A program made the position numbers and the translations under genes. A stretch of 64,000 bases of DNA from positions 1-64,000 of the forward strand of contig NZ_JACYFJ010000001.1 in NCBI RefSeq assembly GCF_014855495.1. The letters run 5' to 3'. Shown piece by piece: positions 44,987 through 53,647 of the stretch; the first letter of the stretch is position 1, and each line of letters starts with the position of its first letter. Below the pieces are notes generated by a model that was not told where the DNA came from, ran no database searches, and saw only the letters and a program-made list of their open reading frames with translations. This stretch comes from Euzebyella saccharophila. GTDB lineage: Bacteria; Bacteroidota; Bacteroidia; Flavobacteriales; Flavobacteriaceae.

Positions 44987-46651
44987 TTATTGGGGATACC
45001 CAGGATTCTGAGGATATCCTCCCAAAGTTCTATCAATCTGGTCTTGAGGAATTGGCCTAACCGTATGATAATCTTGAATATTGGCCGCCCCTTGAGGGTT
45101 ATACGCTTTAACTCTATCGACCAATGTACCGGTTCTTGTAAGATCCCACCATCTATAACCTTCACCAGCTAGTTCACGTGCCCTTTCATCTAAAAGAAAA
45201 TCAAGGTCAACATCGCCAGCGGCAACTTGAAGCGCTGCTTCTTGGCCCGGCCAAGCAGCCCTTGTGCGAATAACGTTGATATCGGCTGCGGCTCCAGAGG
45301 CGTTGTTTTGTTGCAACCTAGCTTCCGCGCGCAGTAAATAGGCGTCACCTAATCTCATAAGGATAAAGTCTCTTTGACCCTGTTCTTTTTGACGATCTGG
45401 ACGTGTTGGATCGATCCATTTATTCATTGGAGGAAACAACCTTTCAGAATACTCTTCATCAGTTATTACCATGTAAGGCACTTGATCCTGTCTAGATTGC
45501 GGCCAAAGATCATTTCGCTGCGGCCCTGGAATAAAAATGGCCGTATCACCTACCGACAAGGCAGCTCTAGCTGGTTCGGAATCAGTAGCTTCCGTGGGCG
45601 GCTCATCTTTGTTGGCAAAGAACACGTGTTTAAAGGATTTATCATATCTAGAATCAATATCCCTATCCCACAAAGACAACATAAACTCAGTAGGTCGGTG
45701 TCTCTTCCAAGGTCTACCATTGGCAATATCCCTAGTCATACCTCTACGCACATCATATTCCATCAAGAAATAAAGGTGCCATCTATGACCATTTCCGTCA
45801 ATACCACTATCAACCTGAGCCTTTGAATTCGGTATTGCATAAACAACCTCACTATTTTCTTGATTGGCTATATCCCACAAAGAGGCATAATCATCAAGAA
45901 GTGCGAAACCATAATCATTGATGACGGTGCTAAACAAGGTTTCTGCCCTTGACGCATCATTACCTTCTGCAAAATCGGTATAACTTCTGGTGAGCAACAC
46001 TTTTGCCAACAAAAACTCTGCGGCTGGCTTAGTGGCTCTACCGTAGTCTCCATTATAAGGCTCTTCACCTAAATTGGCTATAGCAAACTCTAAATCTGGA
46101 ATAATTGCCTGGGCATAGATTTCAGACTGCGATGTTTTATTTGCCTCTATCTCTATCTCTATCGTTTCTTCCAAGCTTATATGGGCATCACCATAAGTCG
46201 TAACTATGTTAAAATAATACAGCGCTCTCAAAAAACGAACTTCAGCCAAAAGTGTTGTCTTTATAGCCTCGTCCATTTCAACTTCTGCAGAACGGTTGAT
46301 TACACCATTTGCTTGGTTCACTCCCCTGTACCAATTGTTCCATGCATCTCTTATATAGGAAGAGGCCGGGTTCAAACTGGTATCATAAAAATTAAAGTAT
46401 TTATGGCCCCCATCTGCCCCATTGGTCCAAATATCTGTTCCAAAAGTGGTCATGGCAGCACCCATTTCTTGACCGTAGAAGCCCTTTAAAATTCCGTAAT
46501 TAGCCGTAACTGCATCTTGTAGACCATCTTCTGTGGTATAATAAGAGGCAGCAGATACATCTGTAACCAACTCTTCTTCCAGATAATCGTCACAACCGTT
46601 GATTACCAACCCAATGGCGAGCAACCAAACTGTATATATTGTTCTTTTCAT
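44987..46651 (-). CDS. SusD/RagB-family outer-membrane glycan-binding lipoprotein
   Basis: This is the surface lipoprotein that binds oligosaccharide and lids the SusC channel. The lipobox is VINGCDDYLEEELV, and SusD blocks are visible: LLAEVRFLRALYYFNIV, the TPR-like helices near NGDYGRATKPAAEFLLAKVLL, and GDAYLLRAEARLQQNNASGA with INVIRTRA, then LLDERARELAGEGYRWWDL. The open frame reaches 46684, but I start at 46651 (MKRTIYTVW) because this begins the signal peptide. It follows susC by 35 bases and ends at a terminator. Confidence 0.95.
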   Translation of the reverse strand: MKRTIYTVWLLAIGLVINGCDDYLEEELVTDVSAASYYTTEDGLQDAVTANYGILKGFYGQEMGAAMTTFGTDIWTNGADGGHKYFNFYDTSLNPASSYIRDAWNNWYRGVNQANGVINRSAEVEMDEAIKTTLLAEVRFLRALYYFNIVTTYGDAHISLEETIEIEIEANKTSQSEIYAQAIIPDLEFAIANLGEEPYNGDYGRATKPAAEFLLAKVLLTRSYTDFAEGNDASRAETLFSTVINDYGFALLDDYASLWDIANQENSEVVYAIPNSKAQVDSGIDGNGHRWHLYFLMEYDVRRGMTRDIANGRPWKRHRPTEFMLSLWDRDIDSRYDKSFKHVFFANKDEPPTEATDSEPARAALSVGDTAIFIPGPQRNDLWPQSRQDQVPYMVITDEEYSERLFPPMNKWIDPTRPDRQKEQGQRDFILMRLGDAYLLRAEARLQQNNASGAAADINVIRTRAAWPGQEAALQVAAGDVDLDFLLDERARELAGEGYRWWDLTRTGTLVDRVKAYNPQGAANIQDYHTVRPIPQDQIDRTLGGYPQNPGYPQ

Positions 46652-46686
46652 AATATCGATATTATTTTTTCTTAAGATGTCCATTA

Positions 46687-49600
46687 TTAAAATGTAGCAC
46701 TTAGGGTTAAGGAATACATTTTATTACTAGGAACAATACCAGACCCTAATTCACTGGCCCCATTTTGCTCCTCGGGAAGGTCTATTCTGAACGGTCCTGC
46801 ATTATCATCAGTCTCTCCCACTTCGGGGTCAAACGTTTCATAATCGGTAATGAACCAAAGATTCTGCCCAGATAATGTGAATTTCAAACTTTCCATGCCC
46901 AACTTTTCCGTAATAGAGTTAGGCAAAGCATACGAAAGTGATATGTTTCTTAACTTGATGAAACTTCCATCAAAGTAAGTCAGGGTCGAACCGTTTCTTG
47001 GGCTTTCCTGATTTTCATTAGGTCTTGGGTTCGCATTAGATGGATTATCAATCGTCCAATAATCAACATCTAAGTTGTTATACCTTGCAAACAGGGAGTT
47101 GTTACCGGCATGGAAGCCAGATCGGATAGTTTGACCTTGACGGAAGTAAAAGAACAAGCCCAACTCCAGCCCTTTATACGAAAACCTATTCGTTAGACCC
47201 CCATAGTAATCCGGAGTGTCAGTACCTAAAATTTGTCTATCACCGGGATCAATCACACCGTTATTATTAGTATCCTGAAGTTTGATTTCTCCAGGTACCT
47301 TTTGTTCCATAGTGTTAGCCAGGTCTACTTCGTTAGACTGGTAAATACCGATTTTCTTATAATCATAGAAAACTTGTATAGGCTCACCAATAAACCAAGA
47401 ATTACCGACATCGTCAATGGGGTTACCATTTTCATCCTTTAAGGCCAACTCAGTGATTTGTTCACGATAACCGGCTATATTAAAGTCCAATTTCCATGAA
47501 AAAGCATCTGGGTTATCAAATATCTTGGTACTTACGGCGAATTCAAGTCCTTGAGTACGGGTCGACCCTATGTTTTGAAGAATACTTCCATACCCTGAAG
47601 TAGCAGGAAGACTTCTATTCAAGAGAATATCTTCCGTATTGGTGCGAAACCAATCTAAAGTACCGCTTACACGGCCATTGAAAAGTCCAAAGTCCAATCC
47701 AACATCAACTGTTTTGGAAACTTCCCATCCCAGACCAGCATTAGGTATTTCAGATAAAGCAAAACCTAGCACACCCTCTTCGCCGTATGCATAAGGAATT
47801 GCCCCTAACCTACCAGCTGTTTGATAAGGATTGACCGATGTATTACCTACCTCCCCATAAGAAGCCCTTAACATCAATTGTGATACGGAGGTGTCGGCCA
47901 AGAACTGCTCTTCTGACATACGCCATCCAATAGATGCTCCTGGGAAGTAATTCCATTTATTACCGGCTGCCAATCGAGAAGATCCATCTGCCCTTAACGA
48001 AGCTTGAAATAAATACTTTCCATCAATATCATAGTTCAATCTACCCATGAACGAAGCTAACGTCCACTCTGTCAATCTAGAAGCTACATTTCTGTTCGCG
48101 GCCGAACCTAGGTTGTAAAACTTTTGAGACTCATAGGGTATTCCCGATGTAGAAGCATCGGTAATCTCGGTTCGCGAACTTTGAATACTCTGCAACAACG
48201 TAACCTTAAGGTTTTGGTCGCTAAACAGTTCTTTATCAAAAGTCAACAAGTTCTCAATTGTATAGGCAAAGTTGTCGGAATGAGTAACGGATGCATCACC
48301 TGGCCCCCCGCGATTATCATTGGTCAAACTTCCTCTAAACTGACCTCGCCTACCCAAACGGATATCCGGACCGAAAAGGGTTTTCCATTGAAGCCCCTCG
48401 GTAATATTAATATCCAATGAAATCGGTGCAAAAATGCGGGTCCATTTTCTTTCATCAATAAACGCACCATCAACTAATTCATTTAAAGGATTGGTACGTA
48501 TACCATCATTAGTAGGCAAAAATCGCAACTCACCTTCTTCATCATAAGGTACACCTAAAGGGTTGTTAGCCAAAGCTTCCCCCATCGTAGCATTAGAGCC
48601 CCAGTTCTGAATAGAGTGCGCAATAAGAAACGACGCCCCAATCTTGAAGGTGTCATTGATACGATGATCAACATTCAACCTTCCCGAGAAACGCTCATAG
48701 TCCATATTACTAATAATTCCCTGCTCCTTGAAATACCCTATAGAAGAGTTGAAAGTTGTATTCTCTGAACCTCCACTAACTCCTAATTGGTGATTGGTCT
48801 GATAACCTGAGCCAAGTACCAAATCTAAATAATCGGTGGAGCGCCCTTGGTCTATCGACTCCAGTTCAACTGGATCCAAGAAGACATCAGTTTCAACTGG
48901 AATATCACCATCCCAAGCCGCAACCCTCTCTCCATCTACAATCTTCTCTCTACGCGCTTCTCTTTTCATCGCAGCATACTCCGAACCATTCATCATATCT
49001 ACAAGACGTGATGCGGAAGTAATACCGTATTGGCTACTATACCTCACCTGGGTTTTACCCACCTTTCCACGGTTGGTAGTCACCAATATAACACCGTTAG
49101 CACCTCTCGAACCATAAACGGCCGTGGCAGCAGCATCTTTCAAAACTTGCATAGAAGCAATGTCTTGCGGGTTAATATCTGACATTGATTCAGAGCCATC
49201 GATCAATGGAATTCCATCAACTACATATAAAGGATCGTTAGAAGCCGTTACCGATCTTCTTCCCCTAATACGTACAGTAGACGTTTGACCTGGGCGACCG
49301 CCCCCGGCCTGAATATCAACCCCTGAAATCTGTCCCTTAACAGCATCTATTGTACTTGAAGTTTGTACAATACCAATTTGTTCGGCATCTACGGATGCTA
49401 TTGCAGCGGTTACTTCACCCTTCTTTTGGGTACCATAACCAACCACAACCACCTCATCGAGTAGGGCTGAATCTTCTTCCAGAGTTACATTGATAGTTGA
49501 TTGATTATTTACCGAAATCTCGGCTGTTTTATAGCCAATATAGCTAACTCCTAAAACAGCATTACCTGCTGCCTGAATGGAGAAATTACCGTCAAAATCG

Positions 49601-49851
49601 GTTGTAGTACCGCGAGTAGTTCCTTTTACTACTACACTTGCTCCTGCAAGTGGCACACCGTTCGTATCCTTTACCGTTCCCGTAATTGTTGATTGGTCCG
49701 GTAATTCTAAATTAAAAATTGGGTCCGCTTTTTTGTTTGTAAGCGCATGACCAAAAATAGGCACAACAAGTAAAATCATGAGTAGTGTCCTAAAAAACTG
49801 AGTATAGAACACGCCAAAACTTGTACCCACTAAACGTGTAGTGTTTTTCAT
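46687..49851 (-). CDS. SusC/RagA-family TonB-linked outer-membrane transporter
   Basis: The 1054-residue protein has an export signal (TLLMILLVVPIFGHA) and a carboxypeptidase-regulatory-like domain (ITGTVKDTNGVPLAGASVVV). It then has the TonB box and plug (DEVVVVGYGTQKKGEV, RIRGRRSVTASNDPLYVVDG, GANGVILVTT), and a 22-strand barrel ending in LTLSATF. It imports oligosaccharides with energy from TonB and the ExbB/ExbD motor. It leads the susC-susD operon. The 596 bases upstream hold no gene but several dyads. No sigma/anti-sigma pair, hybrid two-component system or LacI gene is adjacent in the window. Confidence 0.97.
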   Translation of the reverse strand: MKNTTRLVGTSFGVFYTQFFRTLLMILLVVPIFGHALTNKKADPIFNLELPDQSTITGTVKDTNGVPLAGASVVVKGTTRGTTTDFDGNFSIQAAGNAVLGVSYIGYKTAEISVNNQSTINVTLEEDSALLDEVVVVGYGTQKKGEVTAAIASVDAEQIGIVQTSSTIDAVKGQISGVDIQAGGGRPGQTSTVRIRGRRSVTASNDPLYVVDGIPLIDGSESMSDINPQDIASMQVLKDAAATAVYGSRGANGVILVTTNRGKVGKTQVRYSSQYGITSASRLVDMMNGSEYAAMKREARREKIVDGERVAAWDGDIPVETDVFLDPVELESIDQGRSTDYLDLVLGSGYQTNHQLGVSGGSENTTFNSSIGYFKEQGIISNMDYERFSGRLNVDHRINDTFKIGASFLIAHSIQNWGSNATMGEALANNPLGVPYDEEGELRFLPTNDGIRTNPLNELVDGAFIDERKWTRIFAPISLDINITEGLQWKTLFGPDIRLGRRGQFRGSLTNDNRGGPGDASVTHSDNFAYTIENLLTFDKELFSDQNLKVTLLQSIQSSRTEITDASTSGIPYESQKFYNLGSAANRNVASRLTEWTLASFMGRLNYDIDGKYLFQASLRADGSSRLAAGNKWNYFPGASIGWRMSEEQFLADTSVSQLMLRASYGEVGNTSVNPYQTAGRLGAIPYAYGEEGVLGFALSEIPNAGLGWEVSKTVDVGLDFGLFNGRVSGTLDWFRTNTEDILLNRSLPATSGYGSILQNIGSTRTQGLEFAVSTKIFDNPDAFSWKLDFNIAGYREQITELALKDENGNPIDDVGNSWFIGEPIQVFYDYKKIGIYQSNEVDLANTMEQKVPGEIKLQDTNNNGVIDPGDRQILGTDTPDYYGGLTNRFSYKGLELGLFFYFRQGQTIRSGFHAGNNSLFARYNNLDVDYWTIDNPSNANPRPNENQESPRNGSTLTYFDGSFIKLRNISLSYALPNSITEKLGMESLKFTLSGQNLWFITDYETFDPEVGETDDNAGPFRIDLPEEQNGASELGSGIVPSNKMYSLTLSATF

Positions 49852-50003
49852 GTTGTAGTTAGTTAAAAATTGTTAGTTACTTAATTGTTCAGATTGTGAA
49901 GAGTTGATTTCATAAATTGGAAATCGTCAGTGACTTTTTTCATTTCATAGCTTGTGTTTTAGTAGTTAATTAATTGAGTTTTTAATTGGGTTGCCTAAGA
50001 AGT

Positions 50004-50014
50004 GTATCGATTGC
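50004..50014. promoter_or_regulatory. LacI-type dyad, proximal site before susC
   Basis: GTATCGATTGC, within GTGTATCGATTGCAC, has the ATCGAT core of LacI-family operators and resembles the distal pair at 50326-50350. Confidence 0.4.
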
Positions 50015-50325
50015 ACAACTGTTAAAATTTGTGTTAAAATTACACTGCTCACGAACGAAAATAGGTTGAGGAATTCACTTAACCAAATTAAATTTCAAAA
50101 AATAAATGTCAATAATTATCTATTTAAAGCTATTCATTAAATAATTTTATGGAGTTCGTAATTATTATTAAAAATAAACCGATCCACTTGTTTTTTAAAG
50201 AAACTCAAATTTCCTACAAAAATCAGATTTGTTAAAAATATGTTAGACCCCAAATAATAGGGCCTTAACACATACAGTAAAGACTTTGTAGGAAAATTAA
50301 GGTTCAAAATTTTGGTTAAAAAAAT

Positions 50326-50350
50326 GTAATCGATTACCGCAATCGGTTAC
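50326..50350. promoter_or_regulatory. Tandem LacI-type operators, distal site before susC
   Basis: GTAATCGATTAC (50326-50337) is a perfect 12-base palindrome with a central CG, typical of LacI-family operators. One base later follows the related GCAATCGGTTAC (50339-50350). The two centres are 13 bases apart. They lie about 475 bases before the susC ATG. No LacI-family gene is in the window. Confidence 0.55.
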
Positions 50351-50447
50351 GTAAATACATGAAATCTAACAAAAGAAGAAATTTTTGTAGAAGGAATAAA
50401 AACTAAGAAAGATATTAGGAAAAGTACTACAATAATTCAAATAGGTC

Positions 50448-51035
50448 CTAGCTATTACCTTTTTTATTTACCAATCCTTTGGTAAACTCATTCAAGGTTT
50501 CGACCTTCTGTTCAAAATCACCTTTGATGGTTTTTCTGTATTCATTGAGGTTCTTTACCAAATCATCAATATTGTCCGGTAATACATCCTCAAAAAACTG
50601 CCTAAGTCGCTTTGCGGTAGTAGGCGACTTTCCGTTGGTTGATATAGCCACTTTCACATTTCCTTTCGTTACAATACCTCCCATGTAAAAATCACATAAG
50701 GGTGGATTATCGGCTACATTTACCAAAATACTTCTCTCCCTACAATCCAGAAACACTTGTTGATTAACCATAGGCACATCAGTTGTGGCAATCACGATAT
50801 GCTTTTTCTTAAGGAAAGAAGGGTCATAAGAAGCCTTATGCATGGTTACGTTAAAATTACGTGCATGTTCAACGGTTTCCTCCCTAAACATAGGGGAAAC
50901 CATTTCAACCTTTGCAGCGGGGCTTGACTTAAGAAGAAAAGTCAATTTTTCCAATGCCACATTGCCACCGCCAACAATCAAAACGTTCAACTCAGAAACC
51001 TTTAAAAATATGGGATATAAGGGATTGCGCTCCAT
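50448..51035 (-). CDS. Precorrin-2 dehydrogenase / siroheme synthase N-terminal type (Met8/SirC-like)
   Basis: The 195-residue protein is the dehydrogenase/ferrochelatase module of siroheme synthesis, without the methyltransferase half of CysG. The NAD-binding motif NVLIVGGGNVALEKL, the catalytic-region sequence NVADNPPLCDFYMGGIV and KVAISTNGKSPTTAKRLRQ are all present. It normally supplies siroheme to sulfite or nitrite reductase; no such gene or SUMT gene is nearby here. It lies alone, divergent from the carboxylesterase with a dyad between them. Confidence 0.9.
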   Translation of the reverse strand: MERNPLYPIFLKVSELNVLIVGGGNVALEKLTFLLKSSPAAKVEMVSPMFREETVEHARNFNVTMHKASYDPSFLKKKHIVIATTDVPMVNQQVFLDCRERSILVNVADNPPLCDFYMGGIVTKGNVKVAISTNGKSPTTAKRLRQFFEDVLPDNIDDLVKNLNEYRKTIKGDFEQKVETLNEFTKGLVNKKGNS

Positions 51036-51102
51036 TTATAGAATTTAATAACCAATGCTAATTTACAATTATCCTCTGAGGACTTAAAATATAAAAAAAC
51101 CG

Positions 51103-51127
51103 TTATTGTCTCATTGTGAAACAATAA
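51103..51127. promoter_or_regulatory. 25-bp near-palindrome between the siroheme gene and the carboxylesterase gene
   Basis: TTATTGTCTCAT and TGAAACAATAA form a dyad with 10 of 12 possible pairs around a central T. It lies 67 bases before one start and 67 before the other, so one repressor could control both divergent genes. Confidence 0.45.
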
Positions 51128-51194
51128 ACTTTGGAAATTGGATTTTTTTGTCCTTTATTTGATACTCAACTCCTTAACTATTAAACATCAAACG

Positions 51195-52814
51195 ATGAGA
51201 ATCACCTCTTTTTTATTCGGTCTATACATTCTTCTTCACATAAACTTTTTGGGAGCACAAGTACTACGGACAGGTAAAGATGTTGCTGTAACCACAACTG
51301 AATCCGGGAAAGTTCGCGGCTACGTTCATAACGGAATTTTTACCTACAAAGGCATTCCCTATGCCAAAGCCAAACGTTTTGAAGCCCCAACCAAACCGGA
51401 TTCTTGGGAGGGTATTAGAAGTTCTACCACCTACGGACCGGTAGCGCCTCTTCTTACTCCTACAACAGAAGTATCCGATGAGTCAGAATTTGTTTTTGAC
51501 CATGATTGGGGATACACGAGCGAAGATTGTTTAAGAATCAATATTTGGACACCCAGTATTTCCGATGGCAAAAAAAGGCCTGTACTTTTCTGGATACATG
51601 GCGGTGGATTCACCGCAGGTTCTAGCCAAGAACTTCCATCCTATGACGGTGAAAACCTAAGCAAGCGAGGAGATGTGGTGGTTGTATCCATCAACCATCG
51701 ATTAAACGTATTGGGCTTCTTGGACCTTTCCGCATATGGAGAAAAATACAAGTATTCAGCAAACAACAGTATTCTGGATATGGCCGAGGCACTTAAATGG
51801 GTACAGACCAACATCACAAACTTTGGAGGCGACCCTAACAATGTCACCATTTTTGGCCAATCTGGAGGAGGTGCTAAGGTTAATACCCTAATGGCCATGC
51901 CACAAGCAAAAGGGTTGTTCCATAAGGCGATAAACCAAAGCGGTTCATTTAGAACGCAAATACTGGAAAAAGAAGACACACAAGCCATTGGAGCGGAAGT
52001 ACTTTCATTGTTAAATTTAAAGAAAAGTGAGGTTGACAGCCTACAAAATATTCCTTTTGAAAAACTGAGTAACGTAAGCTCACAAGCGCTAAAGAATGTG
52101 GCCGCCAAGATGCGAGAACAAGGGAAACCTGTTATTGGTTTTGGCCTCAATTGGGGTCCTAGCGAAGACGGAGAGATCCTACCCTACCAACTCTTTTCCC
52201 AGGAGGCCTTTGAACTTTCCAAAGACATTCCGTTAATGTTAGGAACTACTAAAAATGAATTTGCCCCCTTTGCCAATATGAGATTTGTTGGCGCTTCCGA
52301 TGAAGAAATATATGCCCATATTAAACAAGAATGGGGAGCAAAATCCGATGAGTATATCAAAGCTGTAAAAAAAGCCTATCCCAATGATACTGAAGTCAAG
52401 GATTTAATTGATGTGGACACAATGTTTAGGCCCGGCGCAGTACATCAGGCCAATGAAAAGTCAAAACTTGATAGTGGAGCAGCGGTTTTCATGTACCTGT
52501 TTACATGGCAATCGCCCGTCTTTGACGGAAAATACAAATCATTACACTGTATGGAATTGCCCTTTATGTTCGACAATATTAAAAAAGCCGAAAAAATGAC
52601 AGGTGGAGGCGGAAAAGCCCAAGAGCTGGCAGGCAAAATGAGCGAAGCCTGGATTGCCTTTGCTAAAAATGGAGACCCCAACCACGCCGGTTTACCTCAA
52701 TGGCCCCAATACAATAGCGATAACACCGCTACCATGCATTTGGATACTCGCTGTGTTGTTCAACCGCAATTGGACAAGGAGTTATTCGAATTAGTGGCAA
52801 AAAAACAACTCTGA
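51195..52814 (+). CDS. Type-B carboxylesterase, secreted
   Basis: The 539-residue alpha/beta hydrolase has a signal peptide (ITSFLFGLYILLHINFLGAQ). The oxyanion hole is FWIHGGGFTAGS, the nucleophile elbow is IFGQSGGGAKV (GQSGG in place of the commoner GESAGG), the acidic residue is probably in GTTKNEFAPF, and the histidine is in LHCMELPFMFDN. The open frame begins at a TTG at 51138, but the ATG at 51195 begins the signal peptide and is used here. It is divergent from the siroheme gene. Substrate unknown; a broad ester hydrolase is expected. Confidence 0.92.
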   Translation: MRITSFLFGLYILLHINFLGAQVLRTGKDVAVTTTESGKVRGYVHNGIFTYKGIPYAKAKRFEAPTKPDSWEGIRSSTTYGPVAPLLTPTTEVSDESEFVFDHDWGYTSEDCLRINIWTPSISDGKKRPVLFWIHGGGFTAGSSQELPSYDGENLSKRGDVVVVSINHRLNVLGFLDLSAYGEKYKYSANNSILDMAEALKWVQTNITNFGGDPNNVTIFGQSGGGAKVNTLMAMPQAKGLFHKAINQSGSFRTQILEKEDTQAIGAEVLSLLNLKKSEVDSLQNIPFEKLSNVSSQALKNVAAKMREQGKPVIGFGLNWGPSEDGEILPYQLFSQEAFELSKDIPLMLGTTKNEFAPFANMRFVGASDEEIYAHIKQEWGAKSDEYIKAVKKAYPNDTEVKDLIDVDTMFRPGAVHQANEKSKLDSGAAVFMYLFTWQSPVFDGKYKSLHCMELPFMFDNIKKAEKMTGGGGKAQELAGKMSEAWIAFAKNGDPNHAGLPQWPQYNSDNTATMHLDTRCVVQPQLDKELFELVAKKQL

Positions 52815-52819
52815 TAACA

Positions 52820-53170
52820 CTAATTGATTCTCCGCTTTTGAAACCAGACGTCTTTTAAGCCAAGGTTCAAAGTTACCAGATGAAAGTTCTCCCTAATCAT
52901 AATATTTTGAATTTGCCCTTGGGAACCGTAACTGTAAGATAAATTTAATCTGGATTTCCAACCTTGGCCCACAGGCAAGCCAATTCCCGCCGTAAAGGAG
53001 TAACCATCTATTTTAGTTCCGTTCATTGAAAGGTACCCAGTATCATAATTATAACCTAACCGATACTGTATTCTATCTACGTATTTAAAACTGTCACTAT
53101 TTTTCTCATACTCCAATCCCACAGCATAAATACTTTGATTTTTCGCCCTGTCTATCTGTTTGTTCGCCAT
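52820..53170 (-). pseudogene. C-terminal remnant of a FadL-like outer-membrane protein
   Basis: The frame encodes about 116 residues from the ATG at 53170 (121 from an upstream TTG). The sequence KNQSIYAVGLEYEK, YVDRIQYRLGYNYDTGYL, IDGYSFTAGIGLPVG, LNLSYSYGSQGQ and the ending DVWFQKRRIN is the last quarter of the 400-residue FadL/OmpP1-like barrel proteins of Flavobacteriaceae. There is no signal peptide and the N-terminal 300 residues are absent. About 60 bases beyond its 5' end stands an array of IS21-like repeats, so an insertion and deletion event is the likely cause. It converges with the carboxylesterase gene, five bases apart. Confidence 0.78.
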
Positions 53171-53226
53171 GGTCCGTTCTGACAAAAAAAGACCTTTGGC
53201 ATTTTACAGATAGATCAAATCCTAAA

Positions 53227-53320
53227 GTGGTTCACTTTCGTCCGGCGCAGGTGTTTCAGTTTGCACAGCACGGGTGGTTCATTTTCATCCGGCGAGGGTG
53301 GTATACTATGTCCGGCGATT
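53227..53320. repeat. Four tandem ~24-bp repeats resembling an IS21-family terminus
   Basis: Units start at 53227, 53251, 53274 and 53298. Units 1 and 3 agree best: GTGGTTCACTTTC or GTGGTTCATTTTC, then a spacer base pair, then TCCGGCG. Units 2 and 4 are more divergent. Multiple subterminal repeats are typical of IS21-family ends. No transposase gene or second end is found in the window. Confidence 0.6.
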
Positions 53321-53434
53321 CCAATCATAGACGGCAAAGAGGTAACAGAACTGGCTATTGAATATAATTTAAGCGTTCAAGTCGATAAAACTATTGAGAT
53401 AAAGAAAATGGATTTAGACTACTTTGAAGAGTAA
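53319..53434 (+). pseudogene. Short C-terminal fragment of an unknown gene, joined to the repeat array
   Basis: Directly after the repeats an open frame without start codon reads PIIDGKEVTELAIEYNLSV and later MDLDYFEE before a TAA at 53432-53434. It looks like the tail of a real protein that lost its 5' part at the repeat junction. I do not recognise it. Confidence 0.4.
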
Positions 53435-53518
53435 TGCTCTTTTAGTAAGTGATGAACTATCTAATTTAAAAGCCTAAAAATGTAATAACTGCACAAAAAC
53501 TGTACAAACACAAAAATA

Positions 53519-53560
53519 AAAAAACCTCAACTATCTAATTGCTAGAATGTTGAGGTTTTT
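53519..53560 (-). terminator. Terminator downstream of tRNA-Leu
   Basis: AAAACCTCAAC and GTTGAGGTTTT pair around a 17-base loop; T run on the minus strand. It starts six bases after the tRNA 3' end. Confidence 0.8.
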
Positions 53561-53565
53561 ACTTG

Positions 53566-53647
53566 TACAGGCGGAGAGACTCGAACTCTCACACCTTGCG
53601 GCACTAGATCCTAAGTCTAGCGTGTCTACCAATTCCACCACGCCTGC
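53566..53647 (-). tRNA. tRNA-Leu (anticodon UAG)
   Basis: The minus strand shows an acceptor stem GCAGGCG / CGCCTGT (one G-U), the D arm GTGGAATTGGTAGACACGC, the anticodon loop CTTAGGA with TAG, a class II variable arm (GTGCCGCAAGGTGT) and the T arm GAGTTCGAGTC. Discriminator A; CCA not encoded. Confidence 0.95.

Larger units (their letters stand above)
49852..50447 (-). other. Long non-coding region upstream of susC
   Basis: The 596 bases are very AT-rich and contain no plausible gene on either strand. They hold three LacI-type dyads listed separately. On the minus strand only imperfect -7-like boxes are seen (for example TACATTTT at about 50321-50328, beside the operator pair). A long untranslated leader for susC is likely if transcription starts near the dyads. 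Confidence 0.5.

Noticed and set aside
51138-51194. TTG-started extension of the carboxylesterase
   Set aside because: The signal peptide begins at the ATG at 51195 and the extension is not protein-like.
51195-52814. Altered nucleophile elbow (GQSGG) of the carboxylesterase as a novelty
   Set aside because: The serine and flanking glycines are intact and such variants are common in bacterial type-B esterases.
53227-53320. CRISPR repeats
   Set aside because: Units are contiguous, only partly similar and without spacers; IS-terminus repeats fit better.
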